The notes beneath the pieces were generated by a model. The model was given only the letters and a program-made list of their open reading frames with translations. It ran no database searches and was not told where the DNA came from. The position numbers and the translations under genes are program-made. Shown one piece after another: positions 55,943 to 64,000 of a stretch of DNA of 64,000 nucleotides. Within the stretch, counting starts at the first letter, position 1; every line of letters starts with the position of its first letter. Source of the DNA: Flavobacteriaceae bacterium (GTDB lineage Bacteria; Bacteroidota; Bacteroidia; Flavobacteriales; Flavobacteriaceae); NCBI GenBank assembly GCA_025800395.1, contig JAOXRU010000598.1, forward strand, positions 1 to 64,000, read 5' to 3'.

Positions 55943-56746
55943 ATGAAAGAATTTTGGACCAGAACCGTTTCTGCCATCATTTACGTTGCCGTACTACTCA
56001 CTGCCGTATTTAGTGGATATTATTATGCAGCAGCCTTATTTTTCGTATTTGGCTTGATGGGACTTTGGGAATTTCGAAAAATGCTCGCATTCTCCCTTAT
56101 AACAGCTATAGGCATATACAGCATAAGTGCTTTATTGGCACATTATATTTTTCCAGAAAAAATGTGGATCGCCTTTACCGTTGGCAGTACCATCTGCATA
56201 CAAGTCATTTTATTACTCTTTTTGTTTGATAGCGTGCAATTGGATTTTAAAAACCAGGCAACCTCTTTAGCAGTAGCTACAACCTACGTCGGCTTCTCAT
56301 TTTTACAAATAGCACTTATCCCTATAGGTTTTGGCAGTTATGACCCTTGGTTGTTGTTTGGCATACTCGCTATCATATGGACCAACGATACTTTTGCTTA
56401 CCTCAGTGGTAAATTATTTGGCAAAAACAAGTTATTTCCAAGTGTCTCCCCAAAAAAATCTATCGAAGGAGCCATAGGAGGAGCTATATTTGGGCTTATC
56501 ACCGCTGCTATTTTTGGGCTATACCTACAGGAACTTTCACTTTTGCATTGGCTTTTACTTGGCAGTATTACGATCATATTTGGCACCTTAGGAGACTTGG
56601 TTGAATCCAAATTCAAAAGAATGGCCAAAATAAAAGACAGTGGCAACATTTTGCCCGGACATGGAGGCATTTTGGATCGCCTAGACAGCTTGTATTTCGC
56701 AGCGCCATTTATTCAATGCGCATTGCTTATTCTCAACAAAAATTAA
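55943..56746 (+). CDS. cdsA: Phosphatidate cytidylyltransferase
   Basis: 267 residues with about 7-8 membrane helices. The family signature is visible near the C-terminus: SKFKRMAKIKDSGNILPGHGGILDRLDSLYF. Also WTNDTFAYLSGKLFGK and SPKKSIEGAIGG. Makes CDP-diacylglycerol for phospholipid synthesis. The next gene in many flavobacteria, as I recall, is phosphatidylserine decarboxylase; here the ACBP gene follows directly. Confidence 0.94.
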   Translation: MKEFWTRTVSAIIYVAVLLTAVFSGYYYAAALFFVFGLMGLWEFRKMLAFSLITAIGIYSISALLAHYIFPEKMWIAFTVGSTICIQVILLLFLFDSVQLDFKNQATSLAVATTYVGFSFLQIALIPIGFGSYDPWLLFGILAIIWTNDTFAYLSGKLFGKNKLFPSVSPKKSIEGAIGGAIFGLITAAIFGLYLQELSLLHWLLLGSITIIFGTLGDLVESKFKRMAKIKDSGNILPGHGGILDRLDSLYFAAPFIQCALLILNKN

Positions 56747-56768
56747 TTTTTTGCACCTACACCATCAC

Positions 56769-57050
56769 ATGCACGATTTATCTAAAAAAGAATTACACAT
56801 TAGATTTCAAGAAGCCGTAGATTATATCAACAGTTACAACAACATGATACCTGCAGATATTTTATTAAACCTCTACGCATTTTATCGCATCGCCAATGGC
56901 AATTTACAACATGCTGGGGGAAGCAAACCACTGATAAACGGTTTTAAGGCAAACGCCTTGTTTCAGCTCCAACATTTGAGTCCGAGCCAAGCAAAGATCG
57001 CCTATATATCCTTATGCGAAAAAGAATTCGATTTCAAATCAAGATCTTAG
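56769..57050 (+). CDS. Acyl-CoA-binding protein (ACBP) family
   Basis: 93 residues from the ATG at 56769 ([20 protein letters not shown]). A TTG 18 bp upstream gives a longer frame but is less likely. It has the four-helix ACBP outline ([32 protein letters not shown] ... [16 protein letters not shown]) but lacks the classic YKQAT and KWDAW motifs, so binding properties may differ. It is 22 bp after cdsA and overlaps valS tail-to-tail by 12 bp. Confidence 0.75.
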   Translation: MHDLSKKELHIRFQEAVDYINSYNNMIPADILLNLYAFYRIANGNLQHAGGSKPLINGFKANALFQLQHLSPSQAKIAYISLCEKEFDFKSRS

Positions 57051-59672
57051 CTCTAATATTCTTTTTTCTATAGTTTCTATTTTCGCCAAAGAATCTGCCT
57101 CTTTTTTGCGCTCAGAAGCGACTACTTTTTCCGGAGCACCATGCACAAATCGCTCATTGGCAAGTTTCTTTTGCACACTGTTTAAAAAACCTTTCTGATA
57201 AACGAGCTCTGCTTCTAACTTTTCTATTTCGGCTTCTATATCTATAGCGCCTCCTACTGGCACAAAATAAGCATTGGACTGCACACGATAACTCAAAGCG
57301 CCTTGTACCGCTTCGCTTACTGTTTCAAATCGCTCCAAATTGGCCAGTTTACAAATCACAGCATCAAAGGTTTTACCATATTGCAACGCATTCAAACCAA
57401 ACAATTCCAAGCGCTCCTTGTTGGGAATATTCTTTTGTTTTCGAATCGTTCGCACACCTGATATAATTTCCGTTGCAAAATCGAAGTCTTTCAATATTTC
57501 TGGGTCGTAGGATATAATTTCAGGATAACTAGCTACTATAAGCGCTTGCTCCGGTGTTCGCTCTTGGATATGCTGCCATATTTCTTCAGTAAGAAACGGC
57601 ATAAACGGATGTAACAACTTTAGGTTATCTTCAAACATTTCGATCACCGCATCAAATGTTTTTTGGTCGATAGGTTGTTGATAAGCTGGCTTTACAATTT
57701 CCAGCAGCCACGAACAAAAATCATCCCATACCAGTTTGTAAATCCCCATCAAAGCATCCGAAATACGGTATTTGCTGTAGTGATCTTCGATTTCTTTCAG
57801 TGTTTTTTGGAATTTAGAAGCATACCACTCCAAGCCTACTCTAGAAGCTTCTGGCTGTGGCAAATCTGCAACTTCCCAGCCCCGAATCAAACGATAAGCA
57901 TTCCATATCTTATTGGCAAAGTTTTTTCCTTGTTGGCATAAAGAATCGTCAAACAACAGATCGTTTCCTGCAGCTGCACTTAGCAATAAGCCCACGCGCA
58001 CACCGTCGGCTCCAAAATCCCCTATCAACTTCAATGCATCAGGAGAATTCCCGAGCTGTTTCGACATTTTGCGCCCTTGTTTGTCGCGGACCAAACCAGT
58101 GAAATACACATTCTGAAAAGGCCGTTCCTCTCGCAGGGCATATCCCGAAATTATCATCCGAGCCACCCAAAAAAAGATTATATCTGGCCCTGTTACCAAA
58201 TCGTTGGTAGGATAATAATAACTCACCTCCTCGTTCTCTGGCTCGGTTACCCCACCAAACACACTTATAGGCCACAGCCAAGAAGAGAACCAGGTATCCA
58301 AGACATCTTCATCTTGCCTCAAATCACTCACTGTTAAAGCTATATTTCCCGTTTTTTCTTTAGCCAACTCCAAAGCTTCTTCCTTGGAATAAGCAACTAC
58401 AAAGTCTCCTATTCCTTCTCCATAGAAATAAGCTGGTATCTGGTGTCCCCACCATAGTTGCCTCGATATGTTCCAATCTCGTATATTTTCCAACCAATGC
58501 TTATAAGTGTTTTCAAACTTCTTCGGAAACAATTTTACTTCCTTGCTTTCCATTACCGCTTCCAATGCGGGCTTGGCCAAATCTTCCATCTTCAAAAACC
58601 ACTGGTAAGACAAGCGTGGCTCTATTACAGCCTTGGTTCTTTCTGATGTACCAACCTTGTTCATATGATTTTCTACCTTCACCAAACTTCCTATGCTTTC
58701 TAGTTCTTTGGCGATTTCTTTTCTTACGACAAATCTATCCTTTCCTTCATAATGCAATCCATAGGAATTGAGACTCGCATCTTCGTTGAATATATCGATA
58801 AGCTCCAACTGGTGTTTATCTCCTAGCATCTTATCATTTTCGTCATGAGCAGGAGTCACTTTCAAACAGCCTGTCCCAAATTCCATATCCACATAAGCGT
58901 CTTCGATGATCGGTATACTGCGATTACAAATCGGCACTATAGCACGTTTGCCGCGCAAATGGGCATATCGTTCATCATCTGGATGTATACAGACAGCGGT
59001 ATCTCCCAATATGGTTTCTGGGCGAGTGGTCGCAATTACCACCTTCTCATCACTTCCCTCTATAGCATAAGACAAATGATACAAGTTTCCTTGTTTCTCT
59101 ACATAATTCACCTCTTCATCGGATAAAGTAGTTTTGGCTTCCGGATCCCAATTTACCATTCGAAACCCTCTATAAATAAGGCCTTGCTGGTACAAATCCA
59201 CAAAAACTTTAATCACCGAATCAGACATATCCTTATCGAGGGTAAACTTGGTACGATCCCAATCGCAAGAACAGCCCAGTTTTTTGAGTTGTTCCAATAT
59301 CATCCCTCCATGGGTATGGGTCCAATCCCATGCATGCTCCAAAAAGGAATCTCTAGTCAAATCTGATTTTTCGATTCCTTCACTCTTTAGTTTAGCCACT
59401 ACCTTGGCTTCGGTAGCAATAGATGCATGATCTGTTCCTGGCACCCAACAAGCATTAAAACCTTGTAGTCGTGCTCTTCGAATGAGCACATCTTGTATCG
59501 TATTGTTGAGCATATGCCCCATATGCAAGATACCTGTTACATTTGGCGGTGGTATAACTACAGTATATGGCGTACGATGATCTGGAGTAGAGCGAAAATA
59601 CCCATGCTCCATCCAATAGGCATACCATTTTTTTTCAACATCTTGTGCTATATAATTTGAAGGAATATTCAT
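57039..59672 (-). CDS. valS: Valyl-tRNA synthetase
   Basis: 877 residues from the ATG at 59672 ([20 protein letters not shown]). The frame extends 24 codons upstream with no homologous content. HIGH-type motif in [15 protein letters not shown] and KMSKS-type in [12 protein letters not shown] (KMSKQ). Editing domain present ([14 protein letters not shown]), as are [10 protein letters not shown] and a C-terminal coiled coil (about 815-877, [15 protein letters not shown]). Charges tRNA-Val. Single-gene unit, divergent from the DUF1573 gene. Confidence 0.97.
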   Translation of the reverse strand: MNIPSNYIAQDVEKKWYAYWMEHGYFRSTPDHRTPYTVVIPPPNVTGILHMGHMLNNTIQDVLIRRARLQGFNACWVPGTDHASIATEAKVVAKLKSEGIEKSDLTRDSFLEHAWDWTHTHGGMILEQLKKLGCSCDWDRTKFTLDKDMSDSVIKVFVDLYQQGLIYRGFRMVNWDPEAKTTLSDEEVNYVEKQGNLYHLSYAIEGSDEKVVIATTRPETILGDTAVCIHPDDERYAHLRGKRAIVPICNRSIPIIEDAYVDMEFGTGCLKVTPAHDENDKMLGDKHQLELIDIFNEDASLNSYGLHYEGKDRFVVRKEIAKELESIGSLVKVENHMNKVGTSERTKAVIEPRLSYQWFLKMEDLAKPALEAVMESKEVKLFPKKFENTYKHWLENIRDWNISRQLWWGHQIPAYFYGEGIGDFVVAYSKEEALELAKEKTGNIALTVSDLRQDEDVLDTWFSSWLWPISVFGGVTEPENEEVSYYYPTNDLVTGPDIIFFWVARMIISGYALREERPFQNVYFTGLVRDKQGRKMSKQLGNSPDALKLIGDFGADGVRVGLLLSAAAGNDLLFDDSLCQQGKNFANKIWNAYRLIRGWEVADLPQPEASRVGLEWYASKFQKTLKEIEDHYSKYRISDALMGIYKLVWDDFCSWLLEIVKPAYQQPIDQKTFDAVIEMFEDNLKLLHPFMPFLTEEIWQHIQERTPEQALIVASYPEIISYDPEILKDFDFATEIISGVRTIRKQKNIPNKERLELFGLNALQYGKTFDAVICKLANLERFETVSEAVQGALSYRVQSNAYFVPVGGAIDIEAEIEKLEAELVYQKGFLNSVQKKLANERFVHGAPEKVVASERKKEADSLAKIETIEKRILELRS

Positions 59673-59793
59673 TTTTTGGTATAGTTTTTGAAGTATAATT
59701 CGCAAAAATACGCAACTCATGCACAATAAAAAAGATTTTTGCATGTTGTAGTTAAAGTATTTAAATTTGAATAAACAAAAAAACCAAATTATA

Positions 59794-60186
59794 ATGAAAA
59801 AGATCGTTTTAATAGTCTTTGTAGGTTTATTGGGTTTTGCCCTAAATGCTCAAGAGAAGGTTGCTAAAATCGAATTCGATTCCCAGACAATCGATTACGG
59901 AAAAATCGAAAAAGGTGCTAATGGAGTTCGTGTTTTCACCTTTACCAACACAGGAAATGCACCTTTGGTGATTTCGGACGCACGCTCGTCCTGTGGATGT
60001 ACCATCCCAAAGAAACCTGAAAAGCCAATTGCTCCAGGAGAAAAAGGAGAAATCCAGGTAAAATACGATACAAACCGTGTCGGACCTATCCGCAAAACAA
60101 TCACAGTAAGCACCAATGCTGTAGACAATCCAAATATTGCCCTGAAAATAAAGGGCACTGTTTTCAACAAGTCCAGCGTACAGTAG
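59794..60186 (+). CDS. DUF1573 periplasmic protein
   Basis: 130 residues from the ATG at 59794 ([20 protein letters not shown], signal peptide). An ASPM/MSP-like immunoglobulin-fold domain follows with the DUF1573 pattern [40 protein letters not shown] and the two close cysteines CGC. Such proteins are common in Bacteroidota envelopes; function unknown. It has its own terminator immediately downstream, and the promoter must lie in the 121-bp divergent gap with valS. Confidence 0.9.
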   Translation: MKKIVLIVFVGLLGFALNAQEKVAKIEFDSQTIDYGKIEKGANGVRVFTFTNTGNAPLVISDARSSCGCTIPKKPEKPIAPGEKGEIQVKYDTNRVGPIRKTITVSTNAVDNPNIALKIKGTVFNKSSVQ

Positions 60187-60200
60187 TACGTATTCTAATA

Positions 60201-60240
60201 AAAAAGATCGTCCAAAAAAGCTTTTTTGGGCGATCTTTTT
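60201..60240. terminator. Bidirectional terminator between DUF1573 and protease genes
   Basis: A 40-bp near-perfect palindrome: AAAAAGATCGTCCAAAAAAG against CTTTTTTGGGCGATCTTTTT, with one G-U-type mismatch. T-runs lie on both sides, so it serves the two convergent genes. Confidence 0.85.
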
Positions 60241-60248
60241 TTTATCTT

Positions 60249-61598
60249 TTACAAAGATTTGTTTAATAAAAAGCGAAATTTCAGCTTTTGACCCCCTCGT
60301 TTCACCAACAAAATTATTTTTTTACCTTCCCCTCTATTGATCAACCCCATGATTTCTTGTAGCTTATAACCATGGGTTTTCTTCCCATCTACACGCAACA
60401 ACACATCTCCTTGTCGCAATCCTGCCAAAAAAGCAGGGCTATTCTCCCGTACTTGAGCAATTTCGAAGGCTGGATGCAACCTATAAGTATATACCGACTG
60501 AAGATTGATCGTTACCCCATTTCCTACTTTATCCTGTCCAGATCCATCTGCATATCTGGCTGCACTTCGATGAACCGATCCAAAGCGAGACACCAATTCC
60601 TTTACATACTGCATTCCATGATGCTTCAACTCTATGCCACTTACATTGTACTTAAAAGGTTTTTTAAACTTATTGTTTTTTCTGAGTTGCATATAACCCG
60701 CCTTAAAATCGATCAATACATCAAATCGTTTCAATACTGCCGCACCCAAACTACCATCTCTACCAAAACTAGTATTTAAAAAATTATAATATTTTTCCTT
60801 TGGAAAAGATATGATCGGTTCTTTGAGTTGCCAGTCATTAAACGTCAAAAAAGGATATTTGCCTCGCTCTCCATAGATATTTCCTCCTAAGCCACGTCCC
60901 AAAAAGTCTTCAAAAGATTTCTCTGGCACTTCGATGCCTTTCTCCGGATTTTTAAAGAGCCATACCGCATCACTACTTCCTGTATCTATCAACAAATTTA
61001 CAGATACCTCAGCTTCCAAAGTTTGTACCTTGGTTTGCACATAAGCTTTTTTTTGATACACCTTTAAGGGCAATTCGGTACATTTTCTACACTCCTCTTT
61101 CTTATAAACCCCTCTTTTATATAATTTTATTTTTTTTCTTCGGTAATTGATTTTCACTACAAAATCTCGAAATATTTCAAAACCAATAATACCATGCACC
61201 TCTACCCCCAAAGAAGTAGATAAATTTAGTTCTTTATCAATGACTAAATACAGATCTTGATACAGATTCTGTGCTGCCCCAATTTGAAAATGGTTTTGAA
61301 CAGAACGATATGCTTTTACCAAACCTTTATCCCCCAAACCTTTTAGTTGCATCTCTTTCAAGCCCTTTAAGTCTACCGAATCCTGTTGCGTAACATTAAA
61401 TAATATCGGTTTACTTACCCCTGTATCCAATATAAACTTGAGCTCTTTTCCATTTAACGTCAATGGCATTACCACCAAATTATTTACCAATTCGAAAGGA
61501 ATCGTCTCTTGATTTTTACCAGCAGGCAAAGAAAAGTTTTGGCCAAACAAACCATTTGTACAAATTATTAATAATATAGATAAAACAAAACTTCGCAT
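60249..61598 (-). CDS. Retropepsin-like aspartyl protease with PDZ domain
   Basis: 449 residues. Signal peptide (about 1-19), then two aspartyl-protease half-sites: FILDTGVSKPILF near residue 55 and NLLIDTGSSDAVW near residue 205, consistent with a double-lobed or tandem arrangement. A C-terminal PDZ domain follows (about 375-449: RENSPAFLAGLRQGDVLLRVDGKKTHGYKLQEI). Probably a periplasmic or surface protease. The first motif has DTGV rather than DTG[ST], so one lobe may be non-catalytic. Convergent with DUF1573. Confidence 0.85.
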   Translation of the reverse strand: MRSFVLSILLIICTNGLFGQNFSLPAGKNQETIPFELVNNLVVMPLTLNGKELKFILDTGVSKPILFNVTQQDSVDLKGLKEMQLKGLGDKGLVKAYRSVQNHFQIGAAQNLYQDLYLVIDKELNLSTSLGVEVHGIIGFEIFRDFVVKINYRRKKIKLYKRGVYKKEECRKCTELPLKVYQKKAYVQTKVQTLEAEVSVNLLIDTGSSDAVWLFKNPEKGIEVPEKSFEDFLGRGLGGNIYGERGKYPFLTFNDWQLKEPIISFPKEKYYNFLNTSFGRDGSLGAAVLKRFDVLIDFKAGYMQLRKNNKFKKPFKYNVSGIELKHHGMQYVKELVSRFGSVHRSAARYADGSGQDKVGNGVTINLQSVYTYRLHPAFEIAQVRENSPAFLAGLRQGDVLLRVDGKKTHGYKLQEIMGLINRGEGKKIILLVKRGGQKLKFRFLLNKSL

Positions 61599-61843
61599 AG
61601 AACTTACATATTTGGGTGTATTTGGTTGGACAACAAGCGTCTTTCTAGGCTATATTTTAGCCATTTCAACCAATGACTTAAAATACTAAAAAAGCAGTAG
61701 ACAAACAAGATTTTAACTTTTGATGCGCCCAATACTTAGTAGCCGCCCCAAGAATAGTTTGTATAAAAGAGCGTCTATCACAAAAAATTACCAAAATATT
61801 AGCATATTTTTTGCAATTTTGTCTAACACAAAAACAAACAACC

Positions 61844-63034
61844 ATGCCTAAAATATCCGCTAAAGGAAATGCCATGCCGCAATCACCAATTCGAAAATTG
61901 GTACCTTTTGCAGAAGCTGCAAAAAAAACTGGCAAAAAAGTATATCATCTCAATATTGGTCAACCCGATATCCCAACCCCACAACTAGCGCTCGATGCTG
62001 TTAAAAACAACGACATCAAAGTACTGGCTTACTCTAGAAGCGAAGGCTCCGAAACCTATAGAGAAAAGTTGGCCGCCTATTATAACCAGCATCAAATCCC
62101 AGTACAAGCTAGCGACATAGTGGTTTCTACTGGAGGATCAGAAGCACTGCTCTTTGCTATGGGTTCTATTGCAGATCCTGGAGACGAAATCATTATCCCA
62201 GAACCTTTCTATGCCAACTACAACGGATTTTCTACTGCATCTGGAGTAAAAGTTGTTCCTGTGGTTTCCAAGATTGAAAACAATTTTGCATTGCCTCCGA
62301 TAGCCGAATTCGAAAGTCTGATTTCCGACAAGACAAAAGCCATCCTCATTTGCAACCCAGGCAATCCCACAGGCTACTTATATACCAAAAAAGAGATCGA
62401 ACAACTATGCAACTTGGCAAAAAAACACAATATATTCTTGGTAGCAGACGAAGTCTACAGAGAATTCACCTATGATGGCGTAAAACACCATTCTATACTC
62501 AGCGAAGTAGGTATGGAAGACTACGCTATTGTCATCGACTCGGTTTCCAAAAGATATAGTATGTGTGGCGCACGAGTTGGATGTTTGGTATCCAAAAACA
62601 AAGAAGTTATCGACACGGTACTCAAATTTGCCCAAGCAAGGCTCTCCCCACCTACCTATGCACAATTGGCAAGCGAGGCTGCGCTAGACACACCCCAGTC
62701 TTATTTTGAAGAGGTGATAGAAGAATACAACGATCGAAGACTTACCCTCATCAATGCTTTAAAAGAAATCCCCAACATAGAAGTTGCAGAACCCAAAGGA
62801 GCTTTTTATTGTATTGCAGCATTGCCAGTAAAAAATGCGGAGAATTTTGCCCAATGGCTATTAGAAAGCTTTAGCTTTAACAATGAGACAGTTATGGTTG
62901 CGCCTGCGGCAGGGTTTTATGCTAGTTCGGATATGGGAAAAAACCAAATACGTATTGCTTACGTACTTAATAAAGAAGATTTATTAAAAGCTGTCCAAAT
63001 TATAAAACAGGCGCTAGCAACCTATACGGATTAA
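61844..63034 (+). CDS. Class I/II pyridoxal-phosphate aminotransferase (aspartate-type)
   Basis: 396 residues from the ATG at 61844 (MPKISAKGNAMPQSPIRKL). The upstream extension is not homologous. Fold-type I features: LNIGQPDIPTP, YSRSEGSETYREKLA, STGGSEALLFAMG, the CNPGNPTG loop, ADEVYREFTYDG and the Schiff-base lysine in DSVSKRYSMCGARVG. Resembles the aspartate aminotransferase I-gamma group of Bacteroidota. Amino donor and acceptor are not certain. It overlaps murB by one base. Confidence 0.9.
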   Translation: MPKISAKGNAMPQSPIRKLVPFAEAAKKTGKKVYHLNIGQPDIPTPQLALDAVKNNDIKVLAYSRSEGSETYREKLAAYYNQHQIPVQASDIVVSTGGSEALLFAMGSIADPGDEIIIPEPFYANYNGFSTASGVKVVPVVSKIENNFALPPIAEFESLISDKTKAILICNPGNPTGYLYTKKEIEQLCNLAKKHNIFLVADEVYREFTYDGVKHHSILSEVGMEDYAIVIDSVSKRYSMCGARVGCLVSKNKEVIDTVLKFAQARLSPPTYAQLASEAALDTPQSYFEEVIEEYNDRRLTLINALKEIPNIEVAEPKGAFYCIAALPVKNAENFAQWLLESFSFNNETVMVAPAAGFYASSDMGKNQIRIAYVLNKEDLLKAVQIIKQALATYTD

Positions 63035-64000
63035 TGACTATTGCAAAAAATATCTCCCTCAAGGCATTCAATACTTTTGGCCTAGACATAACTGCTGCAT
63101 ATTATTGCAAAATTCAGCACAAAGAGGAATTGAAAGAATTGTTGCTCACCACCCCCATTTCCAATATACTGGTTTTGGGAGGCGGCAGCAATATTCTATT
63201 CACCAAAGACTTCGACGGATTGGTTATTCATATTCAAAACAAAGGAATTGCTGTGGTTTCAGAATCCGAAAATGAAGTTGTTGTCGAGGCCCAAGCTGGT
63301 GAAAACTGGCACGAATTTGTCTGTTGGTGCCTAGAGAAAAATTATGGAGGTATCGAAAACTTATCCCTAATACCAGGAAACGTAGGCAGCTCTCCTGTAC
63401 AAAATATAGGCGCATATGGAGTGGAAGTAAAAGATGTTTTTGTACAATGTACCGCAATACACATTGCTACTGGGAAAGAAGTAGTATTTGGCAAAGAAGA
63501 ATGTATGTTTGCTTATAGAAATTCGATCTTTAAAGGCATCGTTAAAGGACAATATGTGATCGTGAATGTGCAATTTCGCTTACGCAAAAACAAGCATCAA
63601 ATTAAAATTAAATATGGTGCTATTCAAGAAGAATTGCAGAAAATGCAGCTACAAAACCCAACGATACAAGATGTTTCTAATGCCATAATACACATCCGAA
63701 AAAGCAAGCTACCAGATCCCGAGGAATTGGGTAATGGCGGTAGTTTTTTCAAAAATCCAGTTGTAGATAAAGCGACATTTGAAAAATTTAACACCCAATT
63801 CCCAGACGCGCCATTCTACAGCTTGGACAACCAATTTTATAAAATTCCTGCCGGTTGGCTCATCGAACAATGCGGCTATAAAGGAAAGCAAATTGGTCAA
63901 ACTGGAGCACACAAAAACCAAGCTTTGGTACTGGTCAATTATGGCGATGCCAATGGTGCAGAAATCTGGAAACTCGCACAAGACATACAACAAACGGTTA
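63034..64000 (+). CDS. murB: UDP-N-acetylenolpyruvoylglucosamine reductase, 3' end cut by window
   Basis: Starts at ATG 63034 (TAATG overlap with the aminotransferase) and stays open to the window end, 322 codons visible. FAD-binding segments LVLGGGSNILFT and NLSLIPGNVGSSPVQNIGAYGVEV, a Tyr-Arg pair in CMFAYRNSIFK, the catalytic Ser in NGGSFFKNP, and AGWLIEQCGYKGKQIG are all present. This is the E. coli-length (type I) MurB, of which only the last about 20 residues are missing. Reduces enolpyruvyl-UDP-GlcNAc in peptidoglycan synthesis. Confidence 0.95.
   Translation, partial: MTIAKNISLKAFNTFGLDITAAYYCKIQHKEELKELLLTTPISNILVLGGGSNILFTKDFDGLVIHIQNKGIAVVSESENEVVVEAQAGENWHEFVCWCLEKNYGGIENLSLIPGNVGSSPVQNIGAYGVEVKDVFVQCTAIHIATGKEVVFGKEECMFAYRNSIFKGIVKGQYVIVNVQFRLRKNKHQIKIKYGAIQEELQKMQLQNPTIQDVSNAIIHIRKSKLPDPEELGNGGSFFKNPVVDKATFEKFNTQFPDAPFYSLDNQFYKIPAGWLIEQCGYKGKQIGQTGAHKNQALVLVNYGDANGAEIWKLAQDIQQTV

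Noticed and set aside
59673-59744. Longer valS start with a hydrophobic N-terminus
   Set aside because: The 24 extra residues have no counterpart in valyl-tRNA synthetases; the inner ATG fits the family.
1-64000. CRISPR arrays, prophage, defence or secretion islands
   Set aside because: No regularly spaced repeats, no cas-like, phage structural or toxin-antitoxin genes are recognisable in any frame.

Overview
This window is an AT-rich chromosomal segment of a member of Bacteroidota, most likely class Flavobacteriia. The evidence is SusC/SusD-type and DUF4249/TonB outer-membrane pairs, a DUF3467 gene directly after rpoC, TAnnTTTG-type -7 promoter boxes, general absence of Shine-Dalgarno sequences with a strong one only on rpsU, and the flavobacterial order rpsU-xerC-hpf-tRNAs-tuf-tRNA-Trp-secE-nusG-rplKAJL-rpoBC. 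No phage, CRISPR array or defence island is visible. The novelty lies in regulatory RNA structures, dispersed repeats and gene-structure oddities.

Layout. (1) 1-4850 is an accessory edge. It holds the 5' part of an IS982-type transposase running off the left side, a DUF4249 lipoprotein with its TonB-dependent receptor, a nested palindromic repeat, and a DUF962 (Mpo1-like) gene split by a 138-bp insertion that left a 6-bp target duplication. (2) 4850-20140, minus strand, is the gene-expression block. A consensus promoter at about 18.6 kb precedes tRNA-Thr(TGT)-Tyr-Gly-Thr(GGT)-tuf-tRNA-Trp-secE-nusG-rplK-rplA-rplJ-rplL-rpoB-rpoC-DUF3467. It ends at an intrinsic terminator fused to a perfect 16-bp hairpin whose loop is a G-quadruplex motif. 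Upstream lie hpf, a XerC-like recombinase and rpsU. (3) 20.2-27.1 kb, minus strand: acyl-CoA dehydrogenase, HhH protein, Na+/alanine-type symporter, K+ channel/RCK, PspC, DUF2851 and rhodanese. (4) 27.4-36.9 kb, plus strand: a YceI protein, then the trp operon trpE-G-D-C-(F-B fusion)-A. It is preceded by a leader peptide with three consecutive Trp codons and a terminator, i.e. a classical attenuator. A dipeptide epimerase and an AONS/KBL-like PLP enzyme follow. (5) 37-44.6 kb, minus strand: a SusC/SusD pair, yaaA, an RluD-type pseudouridine synthase and a PASTA protein. (6) 44.8-50.4 kb, plus strand: ddl, coaD, a PAS histidine kinase with a single-domain response regulator, and an M14 peptidase. 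(7) 50.4-64 kb: NUDIX/pyrE with overlapping divergent start codons, SRPBCC, birA, rsfS-ftsH-LUD-cdsA-ACBP, valS, DUF1573, a PDZ aspartyl protease, an aminotransferase and partial murB.

The trp genes cover the whole chorismate-to-tryptophan route and appear to be controlled by ribosome stalling at the leader. The ribosomal/RNA-polymerase block is arranged as one very long transcriptional unit with internal RNA hairpins that may tune segment stoichiometry. A family of short elements with ATACCATTTCT-type inverted ends occurs at three places and forms the ends of two genes. I could run no searches, so family names rest on motif recognition.
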